Shown in pieces: positions 1 to 8,065 of a stretch of DNA of 64,000 bases (position 1 is its first letter; each line of letters starts with the position of its first letter). Under the pieces are notes generated by a model that did no database searches, was not told where the DNA came from, and saw nothing but the letters and a program-made list of their open reading frames with translations. The position numbers and the translations under genes are program-made. Location of the stretch: positions 214,588-278,587 of the forward strand of contig JAZPZD010000021.1 in NCBI GenBank assembly GCA_045544515.1, given 5' to 3'. Origin of the DNA: RGIG8748 sp045544515 (GTDB lineage Bacteria > Bacillota > Clostridia > UMGS1810).

Positions 1-34
1 CATAAAAAACGAAATCAAACCCGAAAAGGAAAAG

Positions 35-967
35 ATGCAAAAGCTGACACCTGCAAGGATTGTCTCGGGATGTATATTTGCACTTGTTTTTGCATTGATA
101 TCAATGTCTTTTTTGACAGATATTGATATTTTGGGCGTTGCAAAATTAGGATTTTTTGGTATATCGGCATTGCAAATTATAAGCATCGTGCTTGCGTTTT
201 TTTGCTTTTTTCCTCAAAAAAGTATTGGAATAGATGTGATACAAACGCCCAAACGGGACAGAAAGCTCACAAAGAGAACCCTTGCGGCAACATTTTTGAT
301 ACTTCTTTTAATCCCTTCTACAATTTACATTGGCGTATTTTTTTTAGGTGACAGAAAGTATTATTTTATAAGCCTTCTTATAATTCTCGAAACAATGATA
401 CCATTTTGTATGGCGTTTGAGTGGGCAAAGCCAAAAGCAAGAGAACTTATCGTGATAAGTGTATTATGTGCCATTGCAGTTGCAGGCAGGGCAGCTTTCT
501 TTAGCTTGCCGCAGTTTAAGCCCGTTGTTGCAATTGTGATTATTACAGGGGTATGCTTTGGGGCAGAGACGGGCTTTTTGGTGGGCAGTATCACAGGTTT
601 TGTTTCCAACTTTTTCTACGGGCAAGGGCCCTGGACCCCCTGGCAGATGTTTGCATTTGGGATTATAGGTTTTATGGCGGGAATACTTTTTAAAAAAGGT
701 TTGTTAAGAAAAACAAAGGCATCTATGTGCATATTTGGATTTGCGGCAACATTGGTTATTTACGGCGGTATTATGAATCCTGCCTCCGTTATTATGTATC
801 AAAACAAAATCACCTGGCAAATGATTATATCAGCCTATATTATGGGTGTACCGCTTGATTTGATTCATTCCTTGTCAACGGCAATTTTCCTTTGGTTTAT
901 AGCAGAACCTATGATAGAAAAAATCGAGCGTGTCAAGATTAAGTATGGAATAATATCAAAGAATTAA
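35..967 (+). CDS. ECF transporter S component (vitamin-type substrate binder)
   Basis: Integral membrane protein of about 310 residues, hydrophobic over most of its length. It fits the substrate-binding (S) subunit of an energy-coupling factor importer, which works with a T subunit and ATPases in the cell membrane. The second half carries a family-typical stretch (GQGPWTPWQMFAFGIIGF, near residue 200) and several glycine-rich transmembrane segments. The first ~100 residues hold two or three extra helices and a basic loop (PKRDRKLTKR). The reading frame stays open to the left edge of the window, so the true start could lie upstream. An AAGGA lies four bases before this ATG, a plausible but short spacing. 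The substrate cannot be told; a cobalamin-type vitamin is one possibility from related gene neighbourhoods. The ECF ATPases, if linked, are left of the window. Confidence 0.75.
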   Translation: MQKLTPARIVSGCIFALVFALISMSFLTDIDILGVAKLGFFGISALQIISIVLAFFCFFPQKSIGIDVIQTPKRDRKLTKRTLAATFLILLLIPSTIYIGVFFLGDRKYYFISLLIILETMIPFCMAFEWAKPKARELIVISVLCAIAVAGRAAFFSLPQFKPVVAIVIITGVCFGAETGFLVGSITGFVSNFFYGQGPWTPWQMFAFGIIGFMAGILFKKGLLRKTKASMCIFGFAATLVIYGGIMNPASVIMYQNKITWQMIISAYIMGVPLDLIHSLSTAIFLWFIAEPMIEKIERVKIKYGIISKN

Positions 968-1022
968 AAAGTCCAGTTTTACAGTAGAAAAGTCTGTTGT
1001 TTTTTAAAAAATATTTGTAAGA

Positions 1023-1303
1023 ATGAAAAACAGAACAAAAGACGCCGAAAGCATGGTTGAGTTTCAGGAAGCTCCCATGCCCGAATTTAAAAAAGACCTG
1101 GTTATTGTTAAGACATTGGTTTATCAGGTCAGTACAGGCACAGAACTTACAATGCTCGGGTTAATGTTGAACCCGGTTCACCATGGCTTAACGATATAAA
1201 ATTCCCTAACTACCCCGGATATTCCAATGTTGGTCAGCTCGTTGCAAGACACGCTATGGTTACAGGTGCGCTCAATGTTATCATAATATATATTCCTTAC
1301 TGA
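1023..1303 (+). pseudogene. remnant of a zinc-dependent alcohol dehydrogenase (MDR family)
   Basis: This stretch between the ECF gene and the hydrolase has no intact gene. One frame from the ATG at 1023 reads an N-terminal GroES-like segment with VSTGTELTML. After about 1160 the homology moves to another frame, reading NVEPGSPWLNDIKFPNYPGY then SNVGQLVA, typical of medium-chain zinc dehydrogenases. After that comes a short unrelated-looking tail and a TGA at 1301. The catalytic and Rossmann domains (roughly 250 residues) are missing. So the gene has at least one frameshift and a large deletion, and cannot make an active enzyme. Confidence 0.75.
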
Positions 1304-1356
1304 TGAGCATTAATTTTTTTATATTCACTTTGCGGTGCGTTCTTTTTCGACAGTCT

Positions 1357-1383
1357 GAAACGCCCTCAACGCGAGGGCGTTTC
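1357..1383. terminator. perfect 11-bp hairpin between remnant and hydrolase gene
   Basis: GAAACGCCCTC, loop AACGC, then GAGGGCGTTTC. It lies two bases past the hydrolase stop codon (minus strand). Neither side has a strong T-run, so termination strength is uncertain; the position fits the end of the minus-strand gene. Confidence 0.6.
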
Positions 1384-1384
1384 T

Positions 1385-2350
1385 CTATTTCCAATCGAAA
1401 AAATCTTTTATCTCTCTTTCGTAGCCTTCTTTGTCTACCAGATAGCTCATAGCATGCGCGGCACCGGGTACGGCAAAGAGCCTTTTTTTAGAACTGCAGG
1501 CTTTGTAATTTTTAAATGTCATATCTATCGGAACAAACTTGTCATCAGTGCCATGCACAAAAAGAACAGGAACCTTGCAGTTTTGCATAGCATCTATGGT
1601 AGAGTAGAATTTAGAGCCTATACTTATCTTCTTTTTGCACATTTCGTCTACTGTTTTGCGGTGAATTCCGTATATCAGGTAGGTGTTATCCTCAAAGACA
1701 TGCTTCCATATGTCGTGTGCCGAGGTAAATCCGCAGTCGGCCATAATTCCCTTTACATTATCAGGCAAATCAAATCCGCCCGTCATAAGTACGGTAGATG
1801 CACCCATAGATATACCCGCAAGATATATTGGAGTATCTTTGCCAACGGTTTCTGTAACCCATTTAATCCAGGAGAGGCAGTCAAACCTTTCTATCATTCC
1901 AAATCCCATATACTTTCCGCCGCTGTTTCCCTGTCCGCGTTGTTCAGCATAGAGCACACTGCACTTGTTCTCTGTCAAAAAGGGGGATATTGCTCCAAAA
2001 TCATTCGACCACGACGACCTCCACCCGTGCATAGCAATAACTACCCTTTGATTGTCCGGGCAGTGTTGCCAGTGACCTACAAGCTTTTCGCCGTCGTCGG
2101 CATAGATTTCTACCTCTTGTGTAGGTGAGTTTTTTAGTTTTTCGCTGTATTCGCTAAGAAGAGGCACTATGCTTTCGGGGCATATATTTTCTGTGTTGAT
2201 GGATACACTTTTTAATTGCTTTGGTTCTTTTCTGTCGAGTGCGGTATCCACCACATATTTACTTATTCTGCGGGAAACGAGCGATGCAACCGCCGTTGCT
2301 GCCAAAGAAAAAGCCGTGCCAAAGGCAAGGTATTTGGTATATTTTTTCAT
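1385..2350 (-). CDS. alpha/beta hydrolase, membrane-anchored
   Basis: A 321-residue serine hydrolase of the alpha/beta fold, related to the BAAT/YqkD-like peptidase-type hydrolases. A hydrophobic N-terminal segment (residues about 8-24) looks like an uncleaved signal anchor, placing the catalytic domain outside the membrane. The oxyanion-side motif HGW is near residue 110, the nucleophile elbow is GISMGAS, the acid is in HGTDD, and the catalytic histidine is in GAAHAMS near the C terminus, so the triad is complete. It stands alone downstream of the groEL terminator. The substrate is unknown; ester or amide hydrolysis is inferred from the fold only. Confidence 0.8.
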   Translation of the reverse strand: MKKYTKYLAFGTAFSLAATAVASLVSRRISKYVVDTALDRKEPKQLKSVSINTENICPESIVPLLSEYSEKLKNSPTQEVEIYADDGEKLVGHWQHCPDNQRVVIAMHGWRSSWSNDFGAISPFLTENKCSVLYAEQRGQGNSGGKYMGFGMIERFDCLSWIKWVTETVGKDTPIYLAGISMGASTVLMTGGFDLPDNVKGIMADCGFTSAHDIWKHVFEDNTYLIYGIHRKTVDEMCKKKISIGSKFYSTIDAMQNCKVPVLFVHGTDDKFVPIDMTFKNYKACSSKKRLFAVPGAAHAMSYLVDKEGYEREIKDFFDWK

Positions 2351-2386
2351 ATTTATCCCTCCTCTATATATAATTTACAAAAAACG

Positions 2387-2425
2387 CAAAAAAACACCTG
2401 CCTTTTTCAAAGAAAAGACAGGTGT
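2387..2425 (-). terminator. rho-independent terminator of groESL
   Basis: On the minus strand the arms ACACCTG and CAGGTGT, extended by an A/T-rich inner stem, are followed by a run of seven T. It lies 20 bases past the groEL stop and ahead of the hydrolase gene. Confidence 0.85.
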
Positions 2426-2444
2426 CCGGAAAACAAGTATTAAA

Positions 2445-4085
2445 TTAATACATTCCCATTCCGCCGGGCATACCGCCGCCTGCGGGCATTGCAGCTGCTG
2501 CATTGGGGTCAATCTTGTCTGCAACAATGCTTTCTGTTGTAAGTACCATACTTGCAACGGAAGCAGCGTTCTGGAGTGCACTTCTTGTAACTTTGGCAGG
2601 GTCAACAATACCGTTTTCTACCATGTTTACATATTCTTCAATAAGTGCATTAAATCCTATTCCGGGCTGGCTGGATTTGATTTTGTCTACGATTACAGAA
2701 CCCTCTAAACCTGCATTTTTAGCAATCTGCTTAACGGGTTCTTCAAGAGCCTTTAAGATAATCTGTACGCCGGTTTTTTCGTCTGCATCTTCTGTAGTTG
2801 CAAGGAGAGCTTCAACAGAGGGGATAGCATTGATGTATGATGTACCGCCGCCTGCGATTATACCTTCTTCAACTGCAGCCTTTGTAGCTGCGAGAGCATC
2901 TTCTATTCGGAGTTTCATTTCTTTCATTTCTGTTTCGGTAGCAGCACCAACCTTGATTACTGCAACACCGCCGGAAAGTTTAGCAAGTCTTTCCTGGAGC
3001 TTTTCTTTGTCAAATTCGCTTGTTGTTTCTTCAATCTGACCTTTAATTACATTAACTCTGTCGCTTATTGCGTTTGTATCGCCGTTTCCGTCTACGATGA
3101 TTGTAAGTTCCTTTTGAACCTTAACCTGTTTAGCACTACCGAGCATATCAATGGTGGTTTCCTTAAGGTCAAGGCCGAGCTCGTCGCTTATTACCTGACC
3201 GCCTGTAAGAATAGCAATGTCTTTAAGCATTTCTTTTCTTCTGTCGCCAAAGCCGGGAGCTTTAACTGCAACACAGGTAAATGTTCCGCGGAGCTTATTT
3301 ACAACCAATGTTGTAAGAGCTTCGCCCTCGATATCCTCTGCGATTATAAGGAGCTTTTTGCCCTGCTGTACAATCTGTTCAAGAACGGGGAGTACATCCT
3401 GAATGTTGGAAATCTTCTTGTCGGTAATGAGGATGTAGCAGTCATCAAGTACTGCTTCCATCTTTTCGGTATCTGTAACCATATAGGGAGAGATGTATCC
3501 TCTGTCAAACTGCATACCCTCTACAACATCGCAGTATGTTTCTGCAGTTTTGGATTCTTCTACGGTTATTACGCCGTCAGCGGTTACTTTTTCCATAGCA
3601 TCAGCTATAAGCTGACCGATGTATTCGTTTGCAGCAGAAACAGATGCAACTCTTGCAATATCTTCTTTTCCGCTTACTTTCTTTGCACTGTCAAGAACAT
3701 ATTTAACTGCTGCATCAACAGCCTTCTGGATACCTTTTTTAACGATCATGGGGTTAGCACCGGCAGTAACATTCTTAAGACCTTCTCTTATGATTGCCTG
3801 TGCAAGAAGGGTAGCGGTTGTTGTACCGTCACCTGCAACATCGTTTGTCTTTGTAGCAACTTCTTTAACGAGCTGTGCACCCATGTTTTCAAATGCGTCT
3901 TCAAGCTCGATGTCCTTTGCAATGGTTACACCGTCATTAGTGATGAGGGGAGAACCGAATTTTTTGTCTAATACTACATTTCTGCCCTTGGGTCCTAATG
4001 TAATCTTAACTGCATCTGCAAGCTGGTCTACACCGGACTGGAGAGCGCGTCTTGCTTCTTCGCCAAATAAAATCTGCTTTGCCAT
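2445..4085 (-). CDS. groEL: chaperonin GroEL (Hsp60)
   Basis: ATP-driven 14-mer that encloses and folds cytosolic proteins together with GroES. The 546 residues match the usual family length. Visible marks are the N-terminal AKQILFGEEAR start, GPKGRNVVLDK, the ATP-binding DGTTTAT near residue 87, and the glycine/methionine-rich tail (AAMPAGGGMPGGMGMY). It follows groES by 15 bases in a two-gene operon under the CIRCE box upstream of groES. Nothing is unusual in the sequence. Long open frames on the opposite strand here are by-products of its codon use. Confidence 0.98.
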   Translation of the reverse strand: MAKQILFGEEARRALQSGVDQLADAVKITLGPKGRNVVLDKKFGSPLITNDGVTIAKDIELEDAFENMGAQLVKEVATKTNDVAGDGTTTATLLAQAIIREGLKNVTAGANPMIVKKGIQKAVDAAVKYVLDSAKKVSGKEDIARVASVSAANEYIGQLIADAMEKVTADGVITVEESKTAETYCDVVEGMQFDRGYISPYMVTDTEKMEAVLDDCYILITDKKISNIQDVLPVLEQIVQQGKKLLIIAEDIEGEALTTLVVNKLRGTFTCVAVKAPGFGDRRKEMLKDIAILTGGQVISDELGLDLKETTIDMLGSAKQVKVQKELTIIVDGNGDTNAISDRVNVIKGQIEETTSEFDKEKLQERLAKLSGGVAVIKVGAATETEMKEMKLRIEDALAATKAAVEEGIIAGGGTSYINAIPSVEALLATTEDADEKTGVQIILKALEEPVKQIAKNAGLEGSVIVDKIKSSQPGIGFNALIEEYVNMVENGIVDPAKVTRSALQNAASVASMVLTTESIVADKIDPNAAAAMPAGGGMPGGMGMY

Positions 4086-4103
4086 AACTAAATTACCTCC
4101 AAA

Positions 4104-4388
4104 TTATTCTACAATAGCGAGAATATCGCCCTGTCTTACGATGATGTTTTCCACACCGTCAAGCTTTACGGTTGTGCCGGCATACTGGCTTATAAGCACC
4201 TTGTCGCCGATTTTAACTTCCATTTTAACTTCTTTGCCGTCAGAAAGACCGCCGGGGCCTACTGCAACAACTTCTGCAACCTGGGGCTTTTCCTTTGCAC
4301 TACCGGGCAATACGATGCCGCTTTTTGTTGTTTCCTCGGATTCTACCATCCTTATAACAACTCTGTCTGCTAATGGTTTGATTGTCAT
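4104..4388 (-). CDS. groES: co-chaperonin GroES (Hsp10)
   Basis: A 94-residue cap protein of the GroEL cage. The ATG at 4388 gives the family start MTIKPLADRVVIR and has GGAAG eight bases upstream. A longer frame with 12 extra residues exists, but the ribosome binding site supports the shorter form. The mobile loop region (ESEETTKSGIVLPGSAKEK) is intact. It is the first gene of groESL and is controlled through the CIRCE element 57 bases upstream. Confidence 0.97.
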   Translation of the reverse strand: MTIKPLADRVVIRMVESEETTKSGIVLPGSAKEKPQVAEVVAVGPGGLSDGKEVKMEVKIGDKVLISQYAGTTVKLDGVENIIVRQGDILAIVE

Positions 4389-4444
4389 TATATTACTTCC
4401 TTTCGGTGCCTTTTGGAGGCACATTATTTATTATTTTTTGTATT

Positions 4445-4471
4445 TTAGCACTCTTTTGATACGAGTGCTAA
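4445..4471. promoter_or_regulatory. CIRCE operator (HrcA binding site)
   Basis: Perfect consensus inverted repeat TTAGCACTC, nine-base spacer, GAGTGCTAA, between the groES promoter and start codon. In Firmicutes HrcA binds CIRCE and represses groESL until heat shock. hrcA itself is not in this window. Confidence 0.97.
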
Positions 4472-4482
4472 AACTATTACTA

Positions 4483-4511
4483 ATCTTAACTATTTGATAC
4501 AAAAAAATCAA
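4483..4511 (-). promoter_or_regulatory. sigma-A promoter of groESL
   Basis: TTGATT, 17-base spacer, TAAGAT on the minus strand, directly upstream of the CIRCE element. Confidence 0.7.
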
Positions 4512-4576
4512 ATACCAAAATTTGGGATTATATCAAAATAGCTCTACTAATCTCTTAAATTCTCTGTTTTTCTTAA

Positions 4577-5674
4577 TTAAACATTAAAACGGAACAAAAC
4601 GATATCACCGTCGTTCATCACATATTCCTTACCCTCAAGTCGTACAAGACCTTTTTCTCTTGCAGCGGCATATGTACCGCACGCCATAAGGTCATCAAAG
4701 GATACAACTTCCGCACGGATAAAGCCTCTTTCAAAGTCTGTGTGGATTTTGCCTGCCGCCTGAGGTGCTTTTGTGCCTTGCTTTATTGTCCAGGCTCTTA
4801 CCTCGGGCTCGCCTGCAGTTAAGTAGCTTATAAGACCAAGCAGATGATAGCTCTTCTTTATAAGGCGGTTAAGACCGGATTCGTCAATGCCAAGTTCCTC
4901 CAAGAAAGGTCCTTTTTCGCTTTCGTCAAGCTCTGTTAATTCTTCCTCAATCTTGGCACAGATAGGCAGTACCTCCGAGCCTTCGGCACTTGCAATTTCG
5001 GAAAGTTCCTTTACAAAAGCATTGTCGTCTATTCCGTTTATAAAGTCATCCTCCGACACATTTGCCGCATAGATTACAGGCTTTAATGTAAGAAGGGAAA
5101 TTTCCTTTAATATGTCTTTTTCTTCCTTGGAATATTCGAGTGCTCTTGCACTTTTTCCCTCTTCCAGAGCGGCATAAATCCTCTCTAACATATTAAGCTC
5201 AGCCAGATACTTTTTGTCGCCGCCTTTCATTGCCTTTTTGGTTTTGTCTATTCTTTTTTCAACCATTTCCATATCGGCAAAGATTAATTCCATATTGATG
5301 GTTTCTATATCTCTGGAGGGTCCGATTTTGCCGTCTACATGTACAATGTTGGGGTCCTCAAAGCAACGCACAACATGAACGATTGCGTCAACCTCTCTTA
5401 TATGGGAAAGGAACTTGTTTCCAAGACCTTCGCCCTTGCTTGCGCCTTTTACCAGACCTGCAATATCCACAAATTCAACCGTTGCGGGAGTGAATTTCTG
5501 GGGATTATACATATCTCTTAATTTTTCCAGTCTTTCGTCGGGCACAGCTACCACGCCCACATTTGGCTCAATTGTACAGAAAGGATAGTTTGCACTTTCT
5601 GCTCCTGCCTGTGTTATGGCATTAAAAAGGGTACTCTTTCCAACATTTGGAAGACCCACTATACCGAGTTTCAT
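4577..5674 (-). CDS. ychF: redox-regulated ATPase YchF (OLA1/Obg family)
   Basis: P-loop NTPase of the Obg superfamily that prefers ATP and associates with ribosomes. The ATG at 5674 gives MKLGIVGLPNVGKSTLFNA, with the G1 loop at residues 7-14; AGAGG lies nine bases upstream. DIAGLVKGASKGEGLGN is the G3 region, and the last ~85 residues form the TGS domain (EVRAWTIKQGTKAPQAAG and the closing DGDIVLFRFNV). The 365 residues are the normal length. It is a single gene with its own promoter, divergent from the rimP operon. Confidence 0.96.
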   Translation of the reverse strand: MKLGIVGLPNVGKSTLFNAITQAGAESANYPFCTIEPNVGVVAVPDERLEKLRDMYNPQKFTPATVEFVDIAGLVKGASKGEGLGNKFLSHIREVDAIVHVVRCFEDPNIVHVDGKIGPSRDIETINMELIFADMEMVEKRIDKTKKAMKGGDKKYLAELNMLERIYAALEEGKSARALEYSKEEKDILKEISLLTLKPVIYAANVSEDDFINGIDDNAFVKELSEIASAEGSEVLPICAKIEEELTELDESEKGPFLEELGIDESGLNRLIKKSYHLLGLISYLTAGEPEVRAWTIKQGTKAPQAAGKIHTDFERGFIRAEVVSFDDLMACGTYAAAREKGLVRLEGKEYVMNDGDIVLFRFNV

Positions 5675-5725
5675 TTGTATCAACCTCTCTACACTCTAAA
5701 TTAATTTTATTCACATATAAATTAT

Positions 5726-5754
5726 ATTATAGCTCATTTTTTTCATAACTTCAA
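5726..5754 (-). promoter_or_regulatory. sigma-A promoter of ychF
   Basis: TTGAAG, 17-base spacer, TATAAT on the minus strand, about 50 bases before the ychF start. Confidence 0.75.
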
Positions 5755-5813
5755 TCTTTTTTATATATAATTGTAATAAAAAAGTAAATTTATCAAAAAC
5801 TTACAAAAAAGGC

Positions 5814-5842
5814 TTGCTTTTTTGTTTGTCTTGTGTTAGAAT
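5814..5842 (+). promoter_or_regulatory. sigma-A promoter of the rimP-nusA-infB operon
   Basis: TTGCTT, 17-base spacer, TAGAAT. It is the only good match ahead of rimP and would give a leader of about 80 bases. Confidence 0.75.
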
Positions 5843-5879
5843 ATCTTATGATGATATGATTTATAACATTTTACTATCG

Positions 5880-5905
5880 GAGTGGGTTGACAAACCCACT
5901 CTTTC
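5880..5905 (+). terminator. leader hairpin of the nusA operon, possible attenuator
   Basis: GAGTGGGTT, loop GACA, AACCCACTC, then TTTCG, between the promoter and rimP. In Bacillus subtilis, NusA represses its own operon through intrinsic termination in this leader. The same mode here is inferred from position and structure; the T-run is short. Confidence 0.6.
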
Positions 5906-5929
5906 GTATTGTTATGAGAGGTGAATAAT

Positions 5930-6403
5930 TTGGCACAAAATTCCAAGATTGCAGACATTGTATATGATATGGCACTTCCCATTGCAAGGGAGAACGGCTG
6001 CACTATATATGATGTCGAGTACAAAAAGGAAGGCTCCGATTATGTACTTCGGGTTATACTCGATATGGAGGATGATGACAAGTCGGTTTCCATTTCTATG
6101 TGCGAAAATGTGAGCCGTGCACTTAGCGAAGCCCTTGATAAAAACGATCCTACAAAAGATGCATATATGCTCGAGGTTACATCTCCGGGTCTTGACAGAC
6201 CGCTTAAAAAAGATGAGGATTTTGTCCGATTTGCAGGCAAGCAGGTGGAAGTCGGTCTGTACAACAAGTTAAACGGTTCCAAAATGCTATGCGGTGAACT
6301 TGTTGGTTTAGAAGACGGTTTTATAAAGATAAAGACAGAAAAAGAAGAACTATCAGTCAAAAAAGACGAAACATCTTTTGTGCGTCTTGCAGTAATATTT
6401 TAA
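5930..6403 (+). CDS. rimP: ribosome maturation factor RimP
   Basis: Acts in late assembly of the 30S subunit. About 157 residues, with the N-terminal alpha/beta domain (YDVEYKKEGSDYVLRV), the family motif LEVTSPGLDRPLK in the middle, and a C-terminal SH3-like barrel. TTG at 5930 is chosen because GAGAGG lies eight bases before it; a GTG at 5921 in the same frame overlaps that site. First gene of the translation operon, 33 bases before nusA. Confidence 0.94.
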   Translation: MAQNSKIADIVYDMALPIARENGCTIYDVEYKKEGSDYVLRVILDMEDDDKSVSISMCENVSRALSEALDKNDPTKDAYMLEVTSPGLDRPLKKDEDFVRFAGKQVEVGLYNKLNGSKMLCGELVGLEDGFIKIKTEKEELSVKKDETSFVRLAVIF

Positions 6404-6436
6404 TTAAAAATACTTTGAGAGGAATGATTATAAAAA

Positions 6437-7468
6437 ATGAACAGTGAATTTCTTAACGCTTTAGACGAAATCGAAAAAGGCAAAAGTATAAGCAAGGACA
6501 TTCTTTTGGATGCCATTGATGCTGCTTTGGTATCTGCTTACAAAAGAAACTACAATACCAATCACAGCAATGTAGTGGTTAATATCGACCGTGAAAGCGG
6601 CGAAATCAAGGTATATAAGCAAAAAGAAGTAGTAGAAATTGTAGAGGACGACTTTACACAGATTAGCCTTGAAGAAGCACAATCCATAAGCGGAACATAT
6701 TCTGTAGGCGATGTTGTGAGCATTGAAGAAAAGCCCGCAGATTTTGGCAGAATTGCCGCACAGACTGCAAAACAGGTAGTAATGCAGAGGATTAAAGAAG
6801 CAGAGCGTACACTCATTTTTGACGAATTTTCCGAAAAAGAGCATAAGATAGTAGTAGGTGTTGTACAGCGTATCGAAAAGAAGAACATCTATCTCGATAT
6901 CGGTAAGACCGAGGCGTATCTTGCTCCCGGTGAACAGGTTCCCACAGAAGAATACAACTTCCACAAGAGAATGAAAGTATATGTAACCGAGGTTAAGAGA
7001 ACCACAAAAGGTCCTTTGGTTACTGTATCCAGAACAAGACCCGGACTTGTTGTTAAGCTTTTTGAAGAAGAAATCCCCGAAATCCGCGACGGAATTGTAG
7101 AAATCAAGAGCATTTCCAGAGAACCGGGTTCCAGAACAAAGCTTGCGGTTTATTCCAATAACCCCAACATTGACCCGATAGGCTCCTGTATCGGTGCAAA
7201 GGGTACAAGAGTTCAGAGCATTGTTGATGAATTAAACGGCGAAAAAATAGACATAGTAAAATACAGCGAGGACCCGAGAGAATTCATCACAGCAAGCCTT
7301 AATCCCGCAGAGGTTATAAGCCTCGAGGTAGACACCGAAAATAAGGAAGCATATGTTGTCGTTCCTGAGAACCAGCTCTCGCTTGCAATAGGCAAAGAAG
7401 GCCAGAATGCCCGCCTTGCTGCAAGACTTACAGGCTACAAGATAGACATTAAGAGCGACGCCAACTAA
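6437..7468 (+). CDS. nusA: transcription termination/antitermination factor NusA
   Basis: Binds RNA polymerase and modulates pausing, termination and antitermination. The 343 residues are the short Firmicutes form: N-terminal polymerase-binding domain, S1 domain around residues 135-200, then two KH domains with IDPIGSCIGAKGTRV and LSLAIGKEGQNARLAA. The acidic C-terminal repeats of proteobacterial NusA are absent, as expected. The only in-frame ATG (6437) has its GAGGA about 13 bases upstream, an unusually long spacing that may lower translation. An in-frame TAA just before excludes an earlier start. Confidence 0.97.
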   Translation: MNSEFLNALDEIEKGKSISKDILLDAIDAALVSAYKRNYNTNHSNVVVNIDRESGEIKVYKQKEVVEIVEDDFTQISLEEAQSISGTYSVGDVVSIEEKPADFGRIAAQTAKQVVMQRIKEAERTLIFDEFSEKEHKIVVGVVQRIEKKNIYLDIGKTEAYLAPGEQVPTEEYNFHKRMKVYVTEVKRTTKGPLVTVSRTRPGLVVKLFEEEIPEIRDGIVEIKSISREPGSRTKLAVYSNNPNIDPIGSCIGAKGTRVQSIVDELNGEKIDIVKYSEDPREFITASLNPAEVISLEVDTENKEAYVVVPENQLSLAIGKEGQNARLAARLTGYKIDIKSDAN

Positions 7469-7486
7469 TAATTTGAGGTGAATAAA

Positions 7487-7753
7487 ATGAGCAAAAATCC
7501 GTATCCTGTACGGATGTGCTCCGGATGCAGACAAAGAAGACCCAAAAGCGAACTTATAAGAATAGTATCTTTGGATAATGGCAAATCTGTCATAGATACA
7601 GATTATAAGGCAAAGGGCAGAGGCGTTTATGTGTGTCCGGATGCTGCCTGCATCAAAATGGCACAAAAGAAAAATACCTTTGCAAGAGGTTTAAAGACGG
7701 CGGTTGATGCAGAAATTTATGAAAAACTGGAAGTATATGTAAAAGGGGAATAA
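7487..7753 (+). CDS. rnpM: YlxR/RnpM family RNA-binding protein
   Basis: Small basic protein (88 residues) of the YlxR family, described in B. subtilis as an RNase P modulator (RnpM). The diagnostic start PVRMCSGCRQRRPKSEL and the RGVYVCPDAACIK segment are present. ATG at 7487 is chosen over an in-frame GTG at 7478 because TTGAGGTG serves as its ribosome binding site. It sits between nusA and the L7Ae-like gene, its conserved place. The RNase P RNA gene is 41 kb away in this window. Confidence 0.93.
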   Translation: MSKNPYPVRMCSGCRQRRPKSELIRIVSLDNGKSVIDTDYKAKGRGVYVCPDAACIKMAQKKNTFARGLKTAVDAEIYEKLEVYVKGE

Positions 7754-7757
7754 TCTG

Positions 7758-8063
7758 ATGGAAAAGGCATTGGGACTAATAGGTCTTTCCAAAAAAGCCG
7801 GCAAGGTCTTAACCGGCGAAAGTGCAGTAAAAGAAGCCATAAGATTTAATAAAGCATATCTTGTGATAATTGCAGAGGATGCAAGCGATAATACCAAGAA
7901 AAACATTACCGACAGTTGCAAGTATTATGATGTAACCTACTACATAAGCCTTACAAAAACCACACTCGGAAATGCGGTAGGAAATGAATACAATGCTGCA
8001 ATATGTATTACAGATGAAGGTTTTGCCAAGGCAATATTAAAACGAATTAATGGGGGTGAATAA
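7758..8063 (+). CDS. ylxQ: L7Ae-like ribosomal protein YlxQ
   Basis: A 101-residue kink-turn RNA-binding protein of the L7Ae/L30e family. It shows the fold start LGLIGLSKKAGKVLTGE and the VIIAEDASDNTKKNI segment. It is encoded between ylxR and infB, with four- and two-base gaps, so it is co-translated with them. Its exact role in bacteria is not settled. Confidence 0.92.
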   Translation: MEKALGLIGLSKKAGKVLTGESAVKEAIRFNKAYLVIIAEDASDNTKKNITDSCKYYDVTYYISLTKTTLGNAVGNEYNAAICITDEGFAKAILKRINGGE

Positions 8064-8065
8064 TT

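Noticed and set aside
1454..2128. 224-codon frame opposite the alpha/beta hydrolase
   Set aside because: Antisense shadow of a gene with a complete catalytic triad; its translation shows no domain.
3114..4497. Long open frames on the plus strand opposite groEL (up to about 290 codons)
   Set aside because: They mirror groEL/groES codons, have no ribosome sites or known motifs, and the minus-strand genes are certain.
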